A stretch of DNA of 64,000 nucleotides from Chrysomallon squamiferum (taxonomy: Eukaryota; Mollusca; Gastropoda; Neomphalida; Peltospiridae), in contig CM022678.1 of assembly GCA_012295275.1 (NCBI GenBank), positions 3,472,829-3,536,828 of the forward strand. Direction: 5' to 3'. The position numbers and the translations under genes were made by a program. This document shows, in pieces, positions 25,889 through 63,729 of the stretch. The notes under the pieces are model-generated. The model saw only the letters and a list, made by a program, of their open reading frames with translations. It searched no databases and was not told where the DNA came from. The first letter of the stretch is position 1, and each line of letters opens with the position of its first letter.

Positions 25889-25900
<12 letters not shown>
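24870..25900 (+). repeat. Interspersed repeat, copy A (inverted relative to copy B at 56.6-58.2 kb)
   Basis: Several blocks match the reverse complement of 56560-58235. Examples are GTTGTGCGTTAATTAATG with GTCTTTAAACACTC near 25096-25142, TTAATAAC/AACAAAAGCAAATTG near 25193-25212, CTCTTGATACCATATTAA near 25451-25468, GACCTTTCAGTTACTTA near 25580-25596, and TCAAACGTCATTCAAATA near 25834-25851. Indels in AT and microsatellite tracts separate the blocks. No open reading frame or transposase motif was seen, so this looks like a non-autonomous or decayed element. Confidence 0.8.
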
Positions 25901-25919
<19 letters not shown>

Positions 25920-28575
25920 AAATAAATAAACGTTTTAATGATTCAAACTTATTTAATAAATAATACTTAATGTTAAAAAGTAACTCCAATACAGCCAAAT
26001 TTACAAGCACTCTTCAAGCATACACTAAATCCATTTATTTATTTAGTTAGCTTTTAATACTAAGAACAAACGTGTCAAATTATATTTTTCAAAATTTATT
26101 CTGTAATTTCAGACATTGCAACATTTAAAAAACCTACTTACAAACCCAGGATTTCAGAAGATGGAGGTTCCAGTATTAATATGGATGTAACTTTTAATAT
26201 GAAATAAGTTTTCTAACAGAGAACAAAATTTATAGGGGAGATGATATATATGACTTAGTTAATACAAAAGCAGAAGTGAATTTTCAGATGTTCATTTAGG
26301 TTTAGGGCTACAAAATAAATATTTTACTGGTTATGTCCTTCACTTACCATTTATTTTGTACCATCCGTAACTAATATATATTTAAAAAAAATTATATTTA
26401 TTTTTTTTTTTATTTCACTGTTCTAAAAAAAATTATATTTCTTCACCCTTTTTTGATGAGGATTCTTTTTATTTCTAAAAAATTATATTTATTTTTTTTT
26501 TTATTTCACTGTTCTACTTAATATAAAGTCACAAATTTATTATAATCTTCACCCTGGTTTTTTGATGAGGATTCTTATGAATTATAATGAAATATATTTA
26601 TTTCATTGTTCTACTTAATATAAAGTCACAAATTTATTATAATATTCACCCTGGTTTTTTGATGAGGATTCTTATGAATTATAATGAAATATATTTGTAA
26701 AAAAAAAAACCCTTTATTTCAAGTCAATATATTTATAATTTTAATCAGGGCTTTCAACTCATTGAAATAGTTTATATCTAGGACGTGACAAAATAATAAT
26801 AACAATGATGATGGTGATGATGATGATACATTTAAAAAAAAAAAAAAAAAAAAAATAGCCAAAAATACATCCAACACAACAAATATCAGAGAAAAAAATC
26901 AAAAGGTTTCTTGAACTAAAATTTTATTTCTCTCATTCTTGTCCAAGAAAAAAAGTTCATTGCCAGCTTATCAAATCAATGACCTTTTTTTAATATCACC
27001 ATTCACCGTTTAATCCTACCCACCCTTTTTTTTTTTTTTTTTTTGTTATTCAAGGGAGGTAAGCTAGCACAGTACAGAAGAATCCATTAGATGGAAATTT
27101 CTTCAGACATTCTCTTAAACTGAAAACCCTGTTAATAGGATGCAGTGTCAGTGAATTCAAAATAGCGTTAGTTCAGTGTGTTTTTAATTAAAGTTACCTC
27201 TGCAGAGACAACCTGTATGAATGCTACAACGATAATGTAAAACTGCAACTTCTGAACTATTTTCAGTATAATGCTATTTATTTATTATTATTTTTCTTTT
27301 CTTTTTTTTGAAACACCGAGAAAAATGCCACAACATTGTCTCAATACACACGTGGTATCAAACACCAAATAAGTAAAAAAATAAGTAACAATAAATTAAA
27401 AAAAAATAACAACAGAAAAACCCCACAAATGTTATTGTGTATTTAAAATAAACTGCATTTTTGCTACTCTAAGCAAAATGTTATATATACATCCAGTTTT
27501 CATTACAGTTATTAATTTTATTAATAATCATGTGAAAAAAAAAATATATATAAAACAGAAAAAGAATTAACTTGCAATACAGTAAGTTTGTTAATAATGG
27601 CATTGGTAGGTTTGTGGGAGTTCAGAAGAACAGCAGATTCTGTAATCATTGGTAGAGGAAGGGAGGAGAAAAGAACAGCAAACATCAGTAACAAGTATTA
27701 ATTTTTAGGCAAATTTGTTCTTAACAGGGAGGGAAAAAAGAACAGGAAAAACATATAACGGGCGTGTTTTAAAAACCAGAAAAGTAATTGATGAAGAGGG
27801 AGGTTAAATAAACAGCCAATTACTGACTGAACAAAGATGTCAGTTTTAAAAGGAGACATTCATCAGGTAAACAGGATGATAAAAATAATTATTTATACAC
27901 CGGCATTATTTGGCAGCATGGGAACAGAACAGCAAGGCAGTGACAGTATATTTTTTAATTTGTACCTAACAGCATGGAAAATTAAACCAGTCAGTTCTGA
28001 GGCAGTAACATACAAAAAAAAAAAAAAAAAAAAAAAAATCCTGATATGATCAAAATGTGGTTACCAATCAGGAATGTGTGATGAAATGAAAAAAAACAAC
28101 AAAAAAAAAAAAAAAAAAATCCATTAACATTACATATTTGAGGATTTAACACAGGACAATAATGGAACAGCAATATACTTATACGAGGGTGGAAAACCTA
28201 AAAGCATGGCAACGACGTTGGATAAAGATACTTATCAACAGAGGGAGGTAACTGAAACAGTAAAGCAGTGACACTAGTAACAGATACCTATCAACAGAGA
28301 GGGGGAAGGTATCTGGAACAACCAAAAAAAAAAAAAAAAATGTTAGTGGGAGGATGAAAGAAGAGCATGGTATCTGGAACAACCAAAACAAAAAAATAAA
28401 AAGATTTAGTGGGAGGAGAAAAGAAGAGCAATACACTGTTAACAGTTGTTTTGGATTGAGTTTTCTGTTTGTGCCTTGTAATGCACCGTTACTTTAAAAT
28501 GTCGGTATTCAGCACACGTGAACAAGCTCGTGTTGTAAATGTTTATTAAAGAGTCTGCTAGTGGGGGAGGTGCTT

Positions 28576-53360
<24,785 letters not shown>

Positions 53361-53560
53361 TTTTCTGGCTATAACACAACAAACTACCTAAAGGAAATAA
53401 TGTTGTTATGTGTTATGAGCCTGGCACTTGCAAAATTCTGATGTCAAATCGCTATTTTTATGCAAAACTTCAAAAGTCATGCATACGGAAGTAAGCAACC
53501 AGCCGTCATGCGCAGACGTAGTGACTTGTATCGATTAATTGACCATCCGGTTTGTCGAAT
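53361..53560 (-). promoter_or_regulatory. CAND1 5' UTR and core promoter region
   Basis: This is the sequence upstream of the CAND1 ATG at 53360. It is free of microsatellites and has higher GC than its surroundings. It contains CATGCGCAGACG at 53507-53518, similar to an NRF1 half-site, and ACGGAAGT at 53485-53492, an ETS-like core. Such motifs are common at broadly expressed animal promoters. No TATA box is evident at an obvious distance. The TSS is not determinable here. Confidence 0.5.
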
Positions 53561-54559
53561 GACTAGAAAGGACCGAAAAGTTGTCAAAATTAAGACTTAC
53601 ATATACCACTGTCTAAAACTCGTTTTAAATTAATTCTTCCCATGCAGTATGCCGTTTTGAATTTCAGTTAATTTCTAATTCATATGAGTTCGCAATATCA
53701 ATGAAAACGATTCCAGTGAAATCTGTTTAATTACGTTCACGACAAAAATTTATTGTCAGAATAAAATAAAAAAAAACATAAAAAAATTAAAATCGAATGA
53801 TGCATTCCAGAGTTAACCAAATGAAACGAAAATTTCAGTACTTAAGAGAACTGGCAAGCTTGCTAGGCATTATCAATAAATGATTATTGATTAATAGCTA
53901 TACTGTTTAATAAAAACATACTTTAAAGTCTATATGTGAACGATTGTATGTTTTTCTGTTTCTCTGTGAGCATGCATGTATGTACTTCTATGGGACTGAT
54001 TCTTTTATTATCATTACTTCCCGAAGATAGAGACTACTAACGATTTCAAAACTAAAAGGCAAAGTGGACCGCGATTGTAAACTTATTCAATTCTGAAATC
54101 AGTTGAATTCCTTTATATGCGGGTGCGAAAAAGTGTTAATGTTATAGTAACCACACATTTCAGTCACTGCTACTTATGTTGCAATGTGTTTAAACATTGT
54201 TTAATTGTTTTATTGTGAATTTAACCAAGTCTATATGAACTGAATTATGGGTGATAACTCTTCTCAGGTCCAGTAAAAATATTGTTATCTTTGACTAAAA
54301 GCACTAAACAATTATTTAAAAAATAAAAAATAAAATAAAATTAATATTATTATTGTTGTTGTTGTTATTATTATTATTTTAACTTTTATTTATTTTCTAA
54401 ATGTAATTGTGGCGATATACACAAACAGCTAAATTCATTTTATTTATTTCCAATAGCTGGCAGCCAGTCTTTGCTAATAATAAAATACGGTAGTAAAAAG
54501 AACGCATTAAAGTACCATATCTTCTCTTTGATCTCTTTTATATTTCCTACACTGGAGAT

Positions 54560-54653
<94 letters not shown>

Positions 54654-55994
54654 ATCAATATTTTCATTCATATAAGAAAACAATTAATTAATGTGTTGAC
54701 TGATCGAGCGTCAAAGTGTACATTTTTACTATAAATAAAAGATCCATACACATAACCAAGAAATCAATTTCAATAAATCGTAGATTAGTGATGACAATTA
54801 GTCGTTTCCTTTTTTTAAATTTTTAAACTTTTTTCAATTATTTTTAATTTTGAATGTAATTTTTTTTTTTTTTTTTAACATTCACTGACACCCGTCATAG
54901 CTGAATCTATGTACCTAAATACACACACCCACATAACCACACTCCCTAATGCATTTTTGTTTTTCACTAATAAATGTTTTGACCAGTTTGAAAATAAGAT
55001 AATTGTGCCTAATAAAATTATGATATATATATATATATTTAGGCACAAAACAAATATTTTCCATTTAATATTTATTTATCATCATCATCATCATTATTAT
55101 TATTTATTTTTTTTTTTTTTTAAAGAAAAAACAAAACGCAATAAAAGTATCAATAAATAAATAAATAATAATAATAATAAAAATAATAAAAGAAAAATAT
55201 ATATGGCGGTGTTCTTATATATGTATGTATTTTCAAATACTTTTATAATGAAGTAGTATTATGATAAAAGACTGAACAAAGTATTAGTGCGACAGACTGT
55301 CTTTAAGATATTAGGTCTTAACACTGAAAAGGTACTCATCAATAATAATAATAATAATAATAAAAAACCCTAAATTTTCTTCTTTCTTTCTTTCTTTCGT
55401 TGTTATATCATAAATGGGGGTGAAAAAGGGGAGTGGAAGATAAGGAAACAAATACTGTTGGCAACTTAAATACACAAAAGAAGAAAAAGGAACAATCTGT
55501 GTGGCGTATTAGTTACACTCAGTAAACATTCAAATTTTAAGAAATCTTTTTTTAATGACTGTTTTATCTCTAACAACAATTGTGTAAAGTAAACGAAGGA
55601 GAAAAGCATGGGCAATTTTCTTTGTTCCTTTATTTCGTTCAATGACTGAATAAAGTAATCGTGGATAATATTCTTTAAATAAATGGCGTAAAGATCACGT
55701 CAAATCCAGGGATATAACATTTCTTATTTTTAATTTTGATGTGGTTCTGTTTGTCTTGTTGAGTGGTGAGATAAATTTTGATAAATGGAAGTTTGGTTCA
55801 TGTTGATACTGGTTTAGAGTGGGAGGGAAAAAAAAACATAACAGAACGGGAAGACCGAAAATAAAAATAAAAAAATAAATAAACAGTTAAAAAAAAAAGC
55901 AAAATAAAAAGCGGAATGCTGGACAGCTATATATTCAGTGATTATCTCAAAAAAAATAAATAATAAAATGCATTTCTATTTTTGTACTTCAGGT

Positions 55995-56034
<40 letters not shown>

Positions 56035-56412
56035 CGTGTTAGGTATTTATTATCGACTAAAGACTACGAAACTAACAATTTAAAACACGTTTTGGCTTTG
56101 GGCAAAGTGTTCCGTGATTGTAAACTTATTCACTTCTGTAATCAATTGAATTCCTTTATACGCGGGTGCAGGCAGACGTAGAATAACAGTTGTTTAATGA
56201 CATTATTTTATTTATTTATTTAACAAGAAATGCTATAGTACTAGGGTCGATCGTTTAATGCATATATATATATATATATATGAATCGTCCATTAACATAA
56301 TAAATGTGGACGTTAACGATAGTTATACAGAAGAAAAAAATAACAAACAAGAAAAAGCTTTAGATATTTGTTGAACAATCTAAACAAGATTTCTTTTTTT
56401 TAACCTTTGTAC

Positions 56413-56490
<78 letters not shown>

Positions 56491-56559
56491 AACCCGAAAT
56501 AAATAAGAAATAAGTTTGGATCATTATAAAGTTTATATATTTATAACAACAACAACAGC

Positions 56560-58086
56560 TATTATTATTATTATTATTATTATTTGTTTTAATGTAATAT
56601 TTATTTGAATGACGTTTGAATAAAAATTAAATTAAATTAGAGAAAGCAAACCTTTTTCTGTCCTGGGACTACTAAAGTGTTAACATTCAGCACCACATAA
56701 GGATTAAAATGCGCGAAGGTGTGGCAACTATTGTTTTAAAATAATTCCAAACATTTTGTCATATTTTTTCATTTTATTCAGCTGCATAATTAAAGTTTCC
56801 TTGCAAATTGTTTTCATTAATATTTCCAGTAAAAGGTTCGTTTAAGAAATTTTTTAAATACTATAATAAAATGAAAAGAAATTCATGTCCAGGCCATTTA
56901 ATAACAAGGTCGTGTATGGCGTAAAACTGATTTCCTTGGTTTCCGCTTTGTTTGGGAGTTAAATATCAATATGACGTCAATAGTAGAAAAAACGTCACTC
57001 TTTGTTCTCTAAGTAACTGAAAGGTCACGGAATAGACTGGAATCTCGGGTTACGAACTTAATTCGTTCCAGTACTCGGTTCGTAAAACGAATTGTACATA
57101 AACCGGAAACGATGACAGACACACGAACGCCACTTTCATGTTTTGCAATTGTTTCTTTTTAACCTCTACTGTGATACGTTCACATTTTCCACCAGAATTA
57201 TCGCTTTCACTTTTTGTTTTCTTGGGCGCTACATTGATAGAGCATAGTTAAAAAAAATACACATAAAACCAGCAACACTTTAAAAATTGCAAGCGCACAA
57301 TCTCACTGCAAAAGCTACTGAACTGCAACTGCGTATCGGAGACTAAAGGCCCTAATTCATGATATATATTTGCTTTAGGACGTAACAATAACACTTACTT
57401 TGACCTCGGTTTTGACGTAAGCATCTATTCTTATCTTTACTAGATGCTGACGTCAAAACCGACGTCAAAAGAAAGCTTGTCATGGCGCGTCGCTGTAGTT
57501 CGTAACTCGGGACACTATTCGTAAAACCGAGACAAACATTTCTCAAGATCACGGTTCGTAATCCGATTTGTTTATGCTTCGAGGCATTCGTAACCCGGGT
57601 TTAAATAATCTTTCAGATTAGTTAATTAATATGGTATCAAGAGTCAGCGATTCAAAAGTAACTGTGTAATTAAGTAAATTAATGTGTGATTGTTGAATCG
57701 GAAATGAATTTTTTGAACTGGCATTTTATCAAACATCAAATGAAAGTTTTAATTACTCTAATATAGATGACCTTTCATCCTATTTATTTATGAATCTTGA
57801 CTCACTCTTCTAAATTTAATTTGTTGAATTCAATGATTATTCATAATTGTGAACGACATAAAACAATTTGCTTTTGTTGTTAATAAATAAGTAAACCCAA
57901 TAAGAATAATTAGAAAGGTGAATGGAGAGAGTGTTTAAAGACTGACTGAATATAAACATTAATTAGCGCACAACATAAATACACAAACAGACAGATTTAC
58001 AGCAATACAGAAAGAAAAAGAAGAAGAAACGAGAATAATAAAGAAAAAATTAGAAGAAAAAAGAAGAAATAATAAAGGAAAATAAG

Positions 58087-58155
<69 letters not shown>

Positions 58156-58205
58156 GAATCATTTGCAAGAAATAAAATTAATTTTTGAAATCATCTGTTA
58201 GCTTT

Positions 58206-58235
<30 letters not shown>
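56560..58235 (-). repeat. Interspersed repeat, copy B (inverted relative to 24.87-25.90 kb)
   Basis: In reverse complement this matches copy A block by block from CTTACAAATGATTCGTAAGAG-like sequence (58158) down to the ATTATTATT/TTGTTTTAATG boundary near 56560. Conserved blocks include 57834-57878 (TTCAATGATTATTCATAAT, then GAACGACATAAAACAATTTG), 56990-57024 (AACGTCACTC, then GTAACTGAAAGGTCACGG) and 56598-56650. It is longer than copy A mainly because of a nested inverted-terminal-repeat insertion at about 57044-57600 and an expanded CT repeat. The two copies flank CAND1 in opposite orientation, about 31 kb apart. Confidence 0.8.
57044..57600. mobile_element. Nested MITE-like element of about 555 bp with terminal inverted repeats
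   Basis: CGGGTTACGAA at 57046-57056 is the exact complement of TTCGTAACCCG at 57587-57597. Degenerate subterminal versions recur inside (CGGTTCGTAAAACGAATTG near 57078, TTCGTAACTCGGG near 57498, ATTCGTAAAACCGAG near 57518, GGTTCGTAATCCGA near 57553). The block interrupts the alignment between repeat copies A and B. An internal hairpin is visible at about 57405-57465 (GTTTTGACGT...ACGTCAAAAC). No transposase frame is present, so it would be non-autonomous. The superfamily and target-site duplication are not resolved. Confidence 0.65.
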
Positions 58236-58239
<4 letters not shown>

Positions 58240-59165
58240 CATTATTATTGATTTATTTTATTTTATTTTATTTTATTTTATTTTATTTTTCACGAAAAAC
58301 CAAAACGCAATAAAATTAGCAACTAATAATAAAAATATGACAGTTCTCTTGCGTGCAACTGTACTTTTCCAGCGATAATTTTGTTATCATAAAAAGGAAA
58401 GAAAAAAAAAAAAAATAAAAAAAAAAATAAAAAAAATAAGAAACAACAACAACAAAAAAAAACCCACGAACAAACAAACAGGGGGGGAAAGGGGGGGGAG
58501 GAATACGTTTTGAATTCAAAAAACATAAAAGAAGAATAAGAAACCATCTTTTATTGACAGAATATAACGTATTAAATACACAAGCTTTAAGAAATATGTT
58601 TTAATGATAATGGTTGTCCCTGAAAGTAGTTCGTGTAAAATGAATAGCGCAGAAAAGCATTAAAACACCGAATAAATTACCACACATGAATAATAATTTT
58701 CTTCAAATAAAATGCGCAACGATTACATTTAGGATAAAACGTTTCTGATTTTGAAGTTCATAAGTACTGAGATACATTTTGAAGTTAGATTCATGTTGAA
58801 GAAGAATTAGGGTCGGAGGAAAAAAGAACCAGAAAACAGGAAAAATAAACAAATATTTAAAAGAAAAAAAGAGAAAATCTGAACAACTGTTTTATTCAGT
58901 GATTGTCTATAATTTTCGTGTTTTAAATTTTCATTTCGTTCGTGCTGGAAATTATTATTTTTAACTGTTCTAAGCGATTTGAAGTCTTACAAATAATTCT
59001 TAGAGGGGACACAGAATTGTGTAAGTATTTTTAGCTGTTATTATTCATTAAAATATTTTCTAATATCGGAAAAGATAAAATGTGTGTATTTAAAAACAAA
59101 TAAATAAATAAATAAAATAAAATATGAAAAGACAAAATGTTTCGTAATCTTTCACCATAAAAAAA

Positions 59166-59208
<43 letters not shown>

Positions 59209-59537
59209 AAATAAATAAAATAAAATAAAATAAAATCCACAATTAACGACATAGATTAGTGGGTTAATAAATAAATATATATATAAATAAATAAATAAAT
59301 AAATAAATACAAAAACAAACATATTAACTTATATACCAAAATCTAAATATATGAAAAAAAGGCAGAGAAAATTAAACAGATGAAGAAACATGAAAGAACG
59401 AATAAATAAATAAATCTTCAAATAATTTCTTAGATTTCGTTCTTCTTTATTCAACTGATTATTTAAATTTTATGATATTTATTTTTTTAAATTATTAATA
59501 TTATTGTTGTTGTTTTGTTATTATTATTATTATTATA

Positions 59538-59619
<82 letters not shown>

Positions 59620-59927
59620 TTAAATATTAATTTTTATTATCTTACCTGATTCCTGGTTCTTTTATTTGTAATAAAATATTATTGTTCTTTTTTAATTTTT
59701 AATTTTTGCGTTGTTGTTTGTTTGTTTGTTTGTGTTACCTTTGCCAGAAAATTATGCATACAAAAATACAATTGTAATACTAGAATTTTATATTTTTATT
59801 TAAATAACGCTGTAAATCATTGAAAAAAAAATAAACTTTTATTTGTAGAATTTTATATGGTCATTAATGAAAAAATTAATTTCGTTTTACAAAAAACTAT
59901 AGTACAATAGTATTTCAATAAATACAT

Positions 59928-59966
<39 letters not shown>

Positions 59967-59982
59967 TTGCAGAATCTTTAGA

Positions 59983-61244
59983 ATGGGAAGTTTCGAATCA
60001 AAAAAATTAAAAAGAAAATTGATTCCTCTCTTCATAGTATTTTCGCTTCTTTATTTAACTGTTAAAATTTACATGATATTATATTTCACCTCAAAACGTG
60101 AAAACGAGGTAAAATATCTGAAAGAAAGGAAAATTTCTGCATTCGCTGAAAAAAGGAAGAAAATTAGCGAAATATTTTTTCTCCGAACAACAATGTCGGC
60201 TTTACTTATTCAAAATATAATTTCACTGGAAACGGTTCGTTGCAAAGCAACCAGTCTAACAATGACAGTATTAGCATTTCCTCTCCCGGCAACCGGACGC
60301 TAGTTATATCAGCCCTTCCGGTTCCGGCTGCGTTCTCTGAATCGACTTTTTATGGAAATCGAGGTCTGTTGAAATACAAGTGGTATTTTACACCAAAAAA
60401 AGAAAAAGTGTCTCCTTTAAACTACTCGTTTTTGGACGGATCTGCAAACGCATGCGCGTCAGAAGAACGTCATCAACTGATTATCCTGATTATGTCATTG
60501 CACAACATGACGTCACAAAGACAGGCAATTCGCGACACTTGGGGTAGCGTTTCTAGGCTGCGTACGTGGCCTGGCTCACGTGACCTATTTTACATCAAGC
60601 TCTTGTTTCTGCTTGGCGTCAGCAGATCTGAAGTTTTGAACACCGCCGTCAGGTGGGAAGGGAAGGAAAACGGAGATTTGATCATAGCGGATTTTCTCGA
60701 CACTTACTACAATTTGTCTCTCAAAGTTCTTATCGGCTTCAAATGGATCAAGATGTTTTGTCCAGCTGCTAGATATGTTATGAAAATCGACGAAGACACA
60801 TATGTCAACATTCCGATGATTGCAAAAGTTATCGAATCTCAAACCTGGGACAATAAAATATACGGGCCTTTCTTTTATTCGGATCGCGTAGCCAGACAAG
60901 GAAAGCACAGGCTGTCAAAAGAATTTTACCCTCCAGATGTTTATCCTCCACACGTGAAGGGTAACTTGTACTTCATGCAGACTACAGTAGCGTTTAATAT
61001 CCTCACAGTCTCCGAATACATGCCATATAATTTTATAGAGGACGTGTACATTACGGGCATACTGGCTAAAACGCTTAACGTACAACATACGGCCTTGACC
61101 CTTGATCTGTATGACCTACATTCACCAGCCAGGTCTTGCGACCTAGTCACGGGAAAGAAAATGGTCTCACAGCAGATCTTCCGTGAAACTTTCTACGACA
61201 TTTGGAGCAAAGCTGAAAACATTTCTCTTTGTTCATCTGTCTGA
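59983..61244 (+). CDS. Beta-1,3-galactosyltransferase-like type II membrane protein (GT31), frameshifted
   Basis: This is probably a Golgi enzyme that adds a beta-1,3-linked sugar to glycans; donor and acceptor cannot be read from sequence. A TATTTATTGCAG acceptor at 59961-59972 opens the exon 10 bases before the ATG. The N-terminus has a basic cytosolic tail (MGSFESKKLKRK) and a membrane anchor of about 23 residues. The catalytic part shows GT31 landmarks: QRQAIRDTWG near 60520, FLLG near 60606, NGDLIIADFLDTYYNLSLK, YVMKIDEDTYVN with a DED metal-binding triad near 60790, and EDVYITGILA near 61038. Glycosylation sequons include NMTS and NLSL. The N-terminal frame runs on to a stop at 60301-60303, while the catalytic frame is open from 60168. 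One missing base near the T6 tract at 60175-60180 would join them into about 420 residues. Alternatively the tail is spliced or the gene is decaying. Confidence 0.85.
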
Positions 61245-61704
61245 TTTATTCCCGTTCTGATTTTTCTATCTATTTTAGAGGTAGTGGATATTGTTCCTGC
61301 AGTTTAAATTTGTACCTAGTTAGACGGTTTTTTTTTACTTAATATTTTGCTCCAGTTTTATGTTTTGCTAATAATATGATTTTAAAGATATATTTGAAAA
61401 ACAAAATGTCTACGCTCTGACTGACTTCTCATATCAACTCATTTTTGTGAAGCTTTTTTTTTACCGACCTCAGTCGTCTGATGTCTTAGGTTTATCAGCT
61501 TCTAGTGGTATGAAGAATTTTTGTAAATCTGCTTACGTAACATGTTTGGTTCGATGACGTCATATTCGGTCAAAACATTTTCTACAAAGACTTAATGATT
61601 TTGTTGGATTGAAAAGTTTAGTAAGGAACAAAAACGGAAAGGCCTATTTTTATTTGTATCCTATGACTAAGAATTAATTGGAAATAATAATAATAATAAT
61701 AATA

Positions 61705-61746
<42 letters not shown>

Positions 61747-62613
61747 AAATTTATAAAAAGGAAACAAAGAAAAAACAGAAAAAAGAAGAAGAAAGAAGTA
61801 TCTTAAACGTATATAAATGCTTCTGTCCTACTCGATTGATGTTGGCTGTTCAAAAACGGGAGATCGAAAAATGAATTCATCTTTACTTCCACTGCAGAAA
61901 TGACGAATACTGTTTACCGCTCAAACTGACTGTGATAATTATATTTAATCGTTTACCTTCAGTAAATTATTTATTCATTAAAAATATTTCATTGCCACTA
62001 CTACTACAACCACCGTCACCAACGCTACTACTACAACTACTTCTACTACAATTATTATTATTTGCAGTAGCAGTAGTAGTTGTAGTTGTAGTTGTAGTTG
62101 TAGTTGTAGTTGTTGTAATAGTAATAGTAGTAGAAGTAGGAGGAGTAGTTGCAGTATTCTAAAACATTAGTTACGTGGACCGAATGGCCATTTAGCCATT
62201 ATATTTGAAATATAACTACGTAACTGTAGCAACAATATAATGTGACGTCATAACAATAGTGTGACGTAACTACAGTGGATAGAGGTAATGAATAACACAT
62301 CTTTTTCCTTCTCTTTTCTTCATTATTTCTTTTCTTACTGTTTTATTTATTGTATTTACTTAATTATTTAAAATAATAATAATAATAATAATAAAATACA
62401 GACAGCGCGTATTCACCGACAAGAACCATAAACTTGCGATCTTACCGAGCAAACTTTTCGACACTAATAAAACATATATTGATTCGATGTAGATTTAAAC
62501 AGAACGATTATCACACATATTTTATGTATTGTGTAGGATGTATTTTCACCCAGGCTTACACAAATATATATATATATATATTCTTCGTCATTTTTATTAT
62601 TATTATTATTATT

Positions 62614-62648
<35 letters not shown>

Positions 62649-63592
62649 ATTAGTCTATTTCTATTTTTGTTATTATTATTATTACGATTATTATTTTATT
62701 ATTATTATTTATTTCTTTTTAAATTTTTAAATTTTTTATTTTTATTTATTTATTTTTTTTTTTTTAAATCAGTCATAAGTACATTTAACGCATTTGTCTG
62801 TGAAATATCTTATTTATGTATCATTTCTTTATTCTCTTGATTCTCGTTTTCGCGGACCTAGGTGTTCTGGTTTACGGACCAAATCTAGTAAAATCACTAA
62901 ATTTTTAACTTAGCGCCATTTTCCACTTGAAACATACATCTAAGTCCTATAAAGTTATTCTGAGCCACACCATACGACTACAGAAACCTCTCTCAATCCA
63001 CTTTCCATCAGGTAAGATTTACAACTGCACCCGTAAACATCTTAACCTAACCAAATTCACCCAGCTTTGCCTACATTTTTCTACTGTACATTTTTCTTTA
63101 CGTATACTGCATGTCATTAGATAGTACTGTTTTTATGTCTGTATATTGTTCTTATATTATAATCTTACTACATTACATAACTGCCATGTGTACTAAAATA
63201 TAATGTTTCGGTACATTTAGGTTAATATTTACATTCGCGATTTCCGAGACATTTGCATTAGTTCGAGAAATCGAGGGTGAACAGTATATATTTTCTATGT
63301 CACTGTTATTGTTTCTTTTTCTTCTTCTTCTTTTATTTTTTATTTTTATTTTTATTTTTATTTTTACTCGAAGAAAAAGAGCTTGAATATATTTAACATA
63401 AATCCAGTTGATTGTGTGATCTTTTGTAGGTTATCAGTTTGTTGCTTAATAAAAGAACAAAAGCCTTTTGTCGCTTTATTCTGTTTATTTAGTTATTTAT
63501 TTATTGTTGTTGCTGCGGCTTTACTTTTTATAAAGTTATGCTTTTCTTGTGAAGACGATGAAGAAATAGATAGATATAGTGAAAGAGAGCGT

Positions 63593-63634
<42 letters not shown>

Positions 63635-63689
63635 TGGTGAATTCCGATTATTCTCTACTGAGACGTACATAAAACATATTCATTCCGAA

Positions 63690-63729
<40 letters not shown>

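Larger units (their letters stand above)
24181..28575. other. Intergenic region between KDM1B and CAND1
   Basis: No coding exon is supportable. Contents: (TC)n 24385-24462; a diverged interspersed repeat at about 24870-25900, present in inverted orientation at 56.6-58.2 kb; two to three tandem copies of a roughly 100-bp AT-rich unit at 26379-26700 containing CACCCTGGTTTTTTGATGAG; and a degenerate purine-rich tandem series at about 27590-28440 that probably overlaps the CAND1 3' UTR. Two near-identical units of about 68 bp in that series (GGTATCTGGAACAACCAAA) lie at 28308-28430. Confidence 0.65.
53561..59972. other. Intergenic region between divergent CAND1 and GT31 gene, built of diverged repeats
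   Basis: No coding exon is supportable. GA/CT microsatellites lie at 54564-54652, 56416-56487 and 58092-58153, with a T run at 55998-56033 and (TTA)n at 59519-59621. Segments repeat directly: TTGTAAACTTATTCA with GAATTCCTTTATA occurs near 54076 and 56116, and diverged blocks of 55090-56010 (AACGCAATAAAA, TTCATGTTGA) recur at 58300-58930. The region therefore looks like two or more decayed copies of a repeat several kb long, plus copy B of the inverted pair. (TTTA)n at 59931-59967 abuts the splice acceptor of the GT31 exon. Confidence 0.65.

Noticed and set aside
60585-61150. Minus-strand open frames within the GT31 gene
   Set aside because: They are antisense shadows of the catalytic domain with no independent support.
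62927-63124. Possible exon with strong donor CATCAGGTAAGA
   Set aside because: No recognisable protein similarity and no plausible partner exon in the remaining window.
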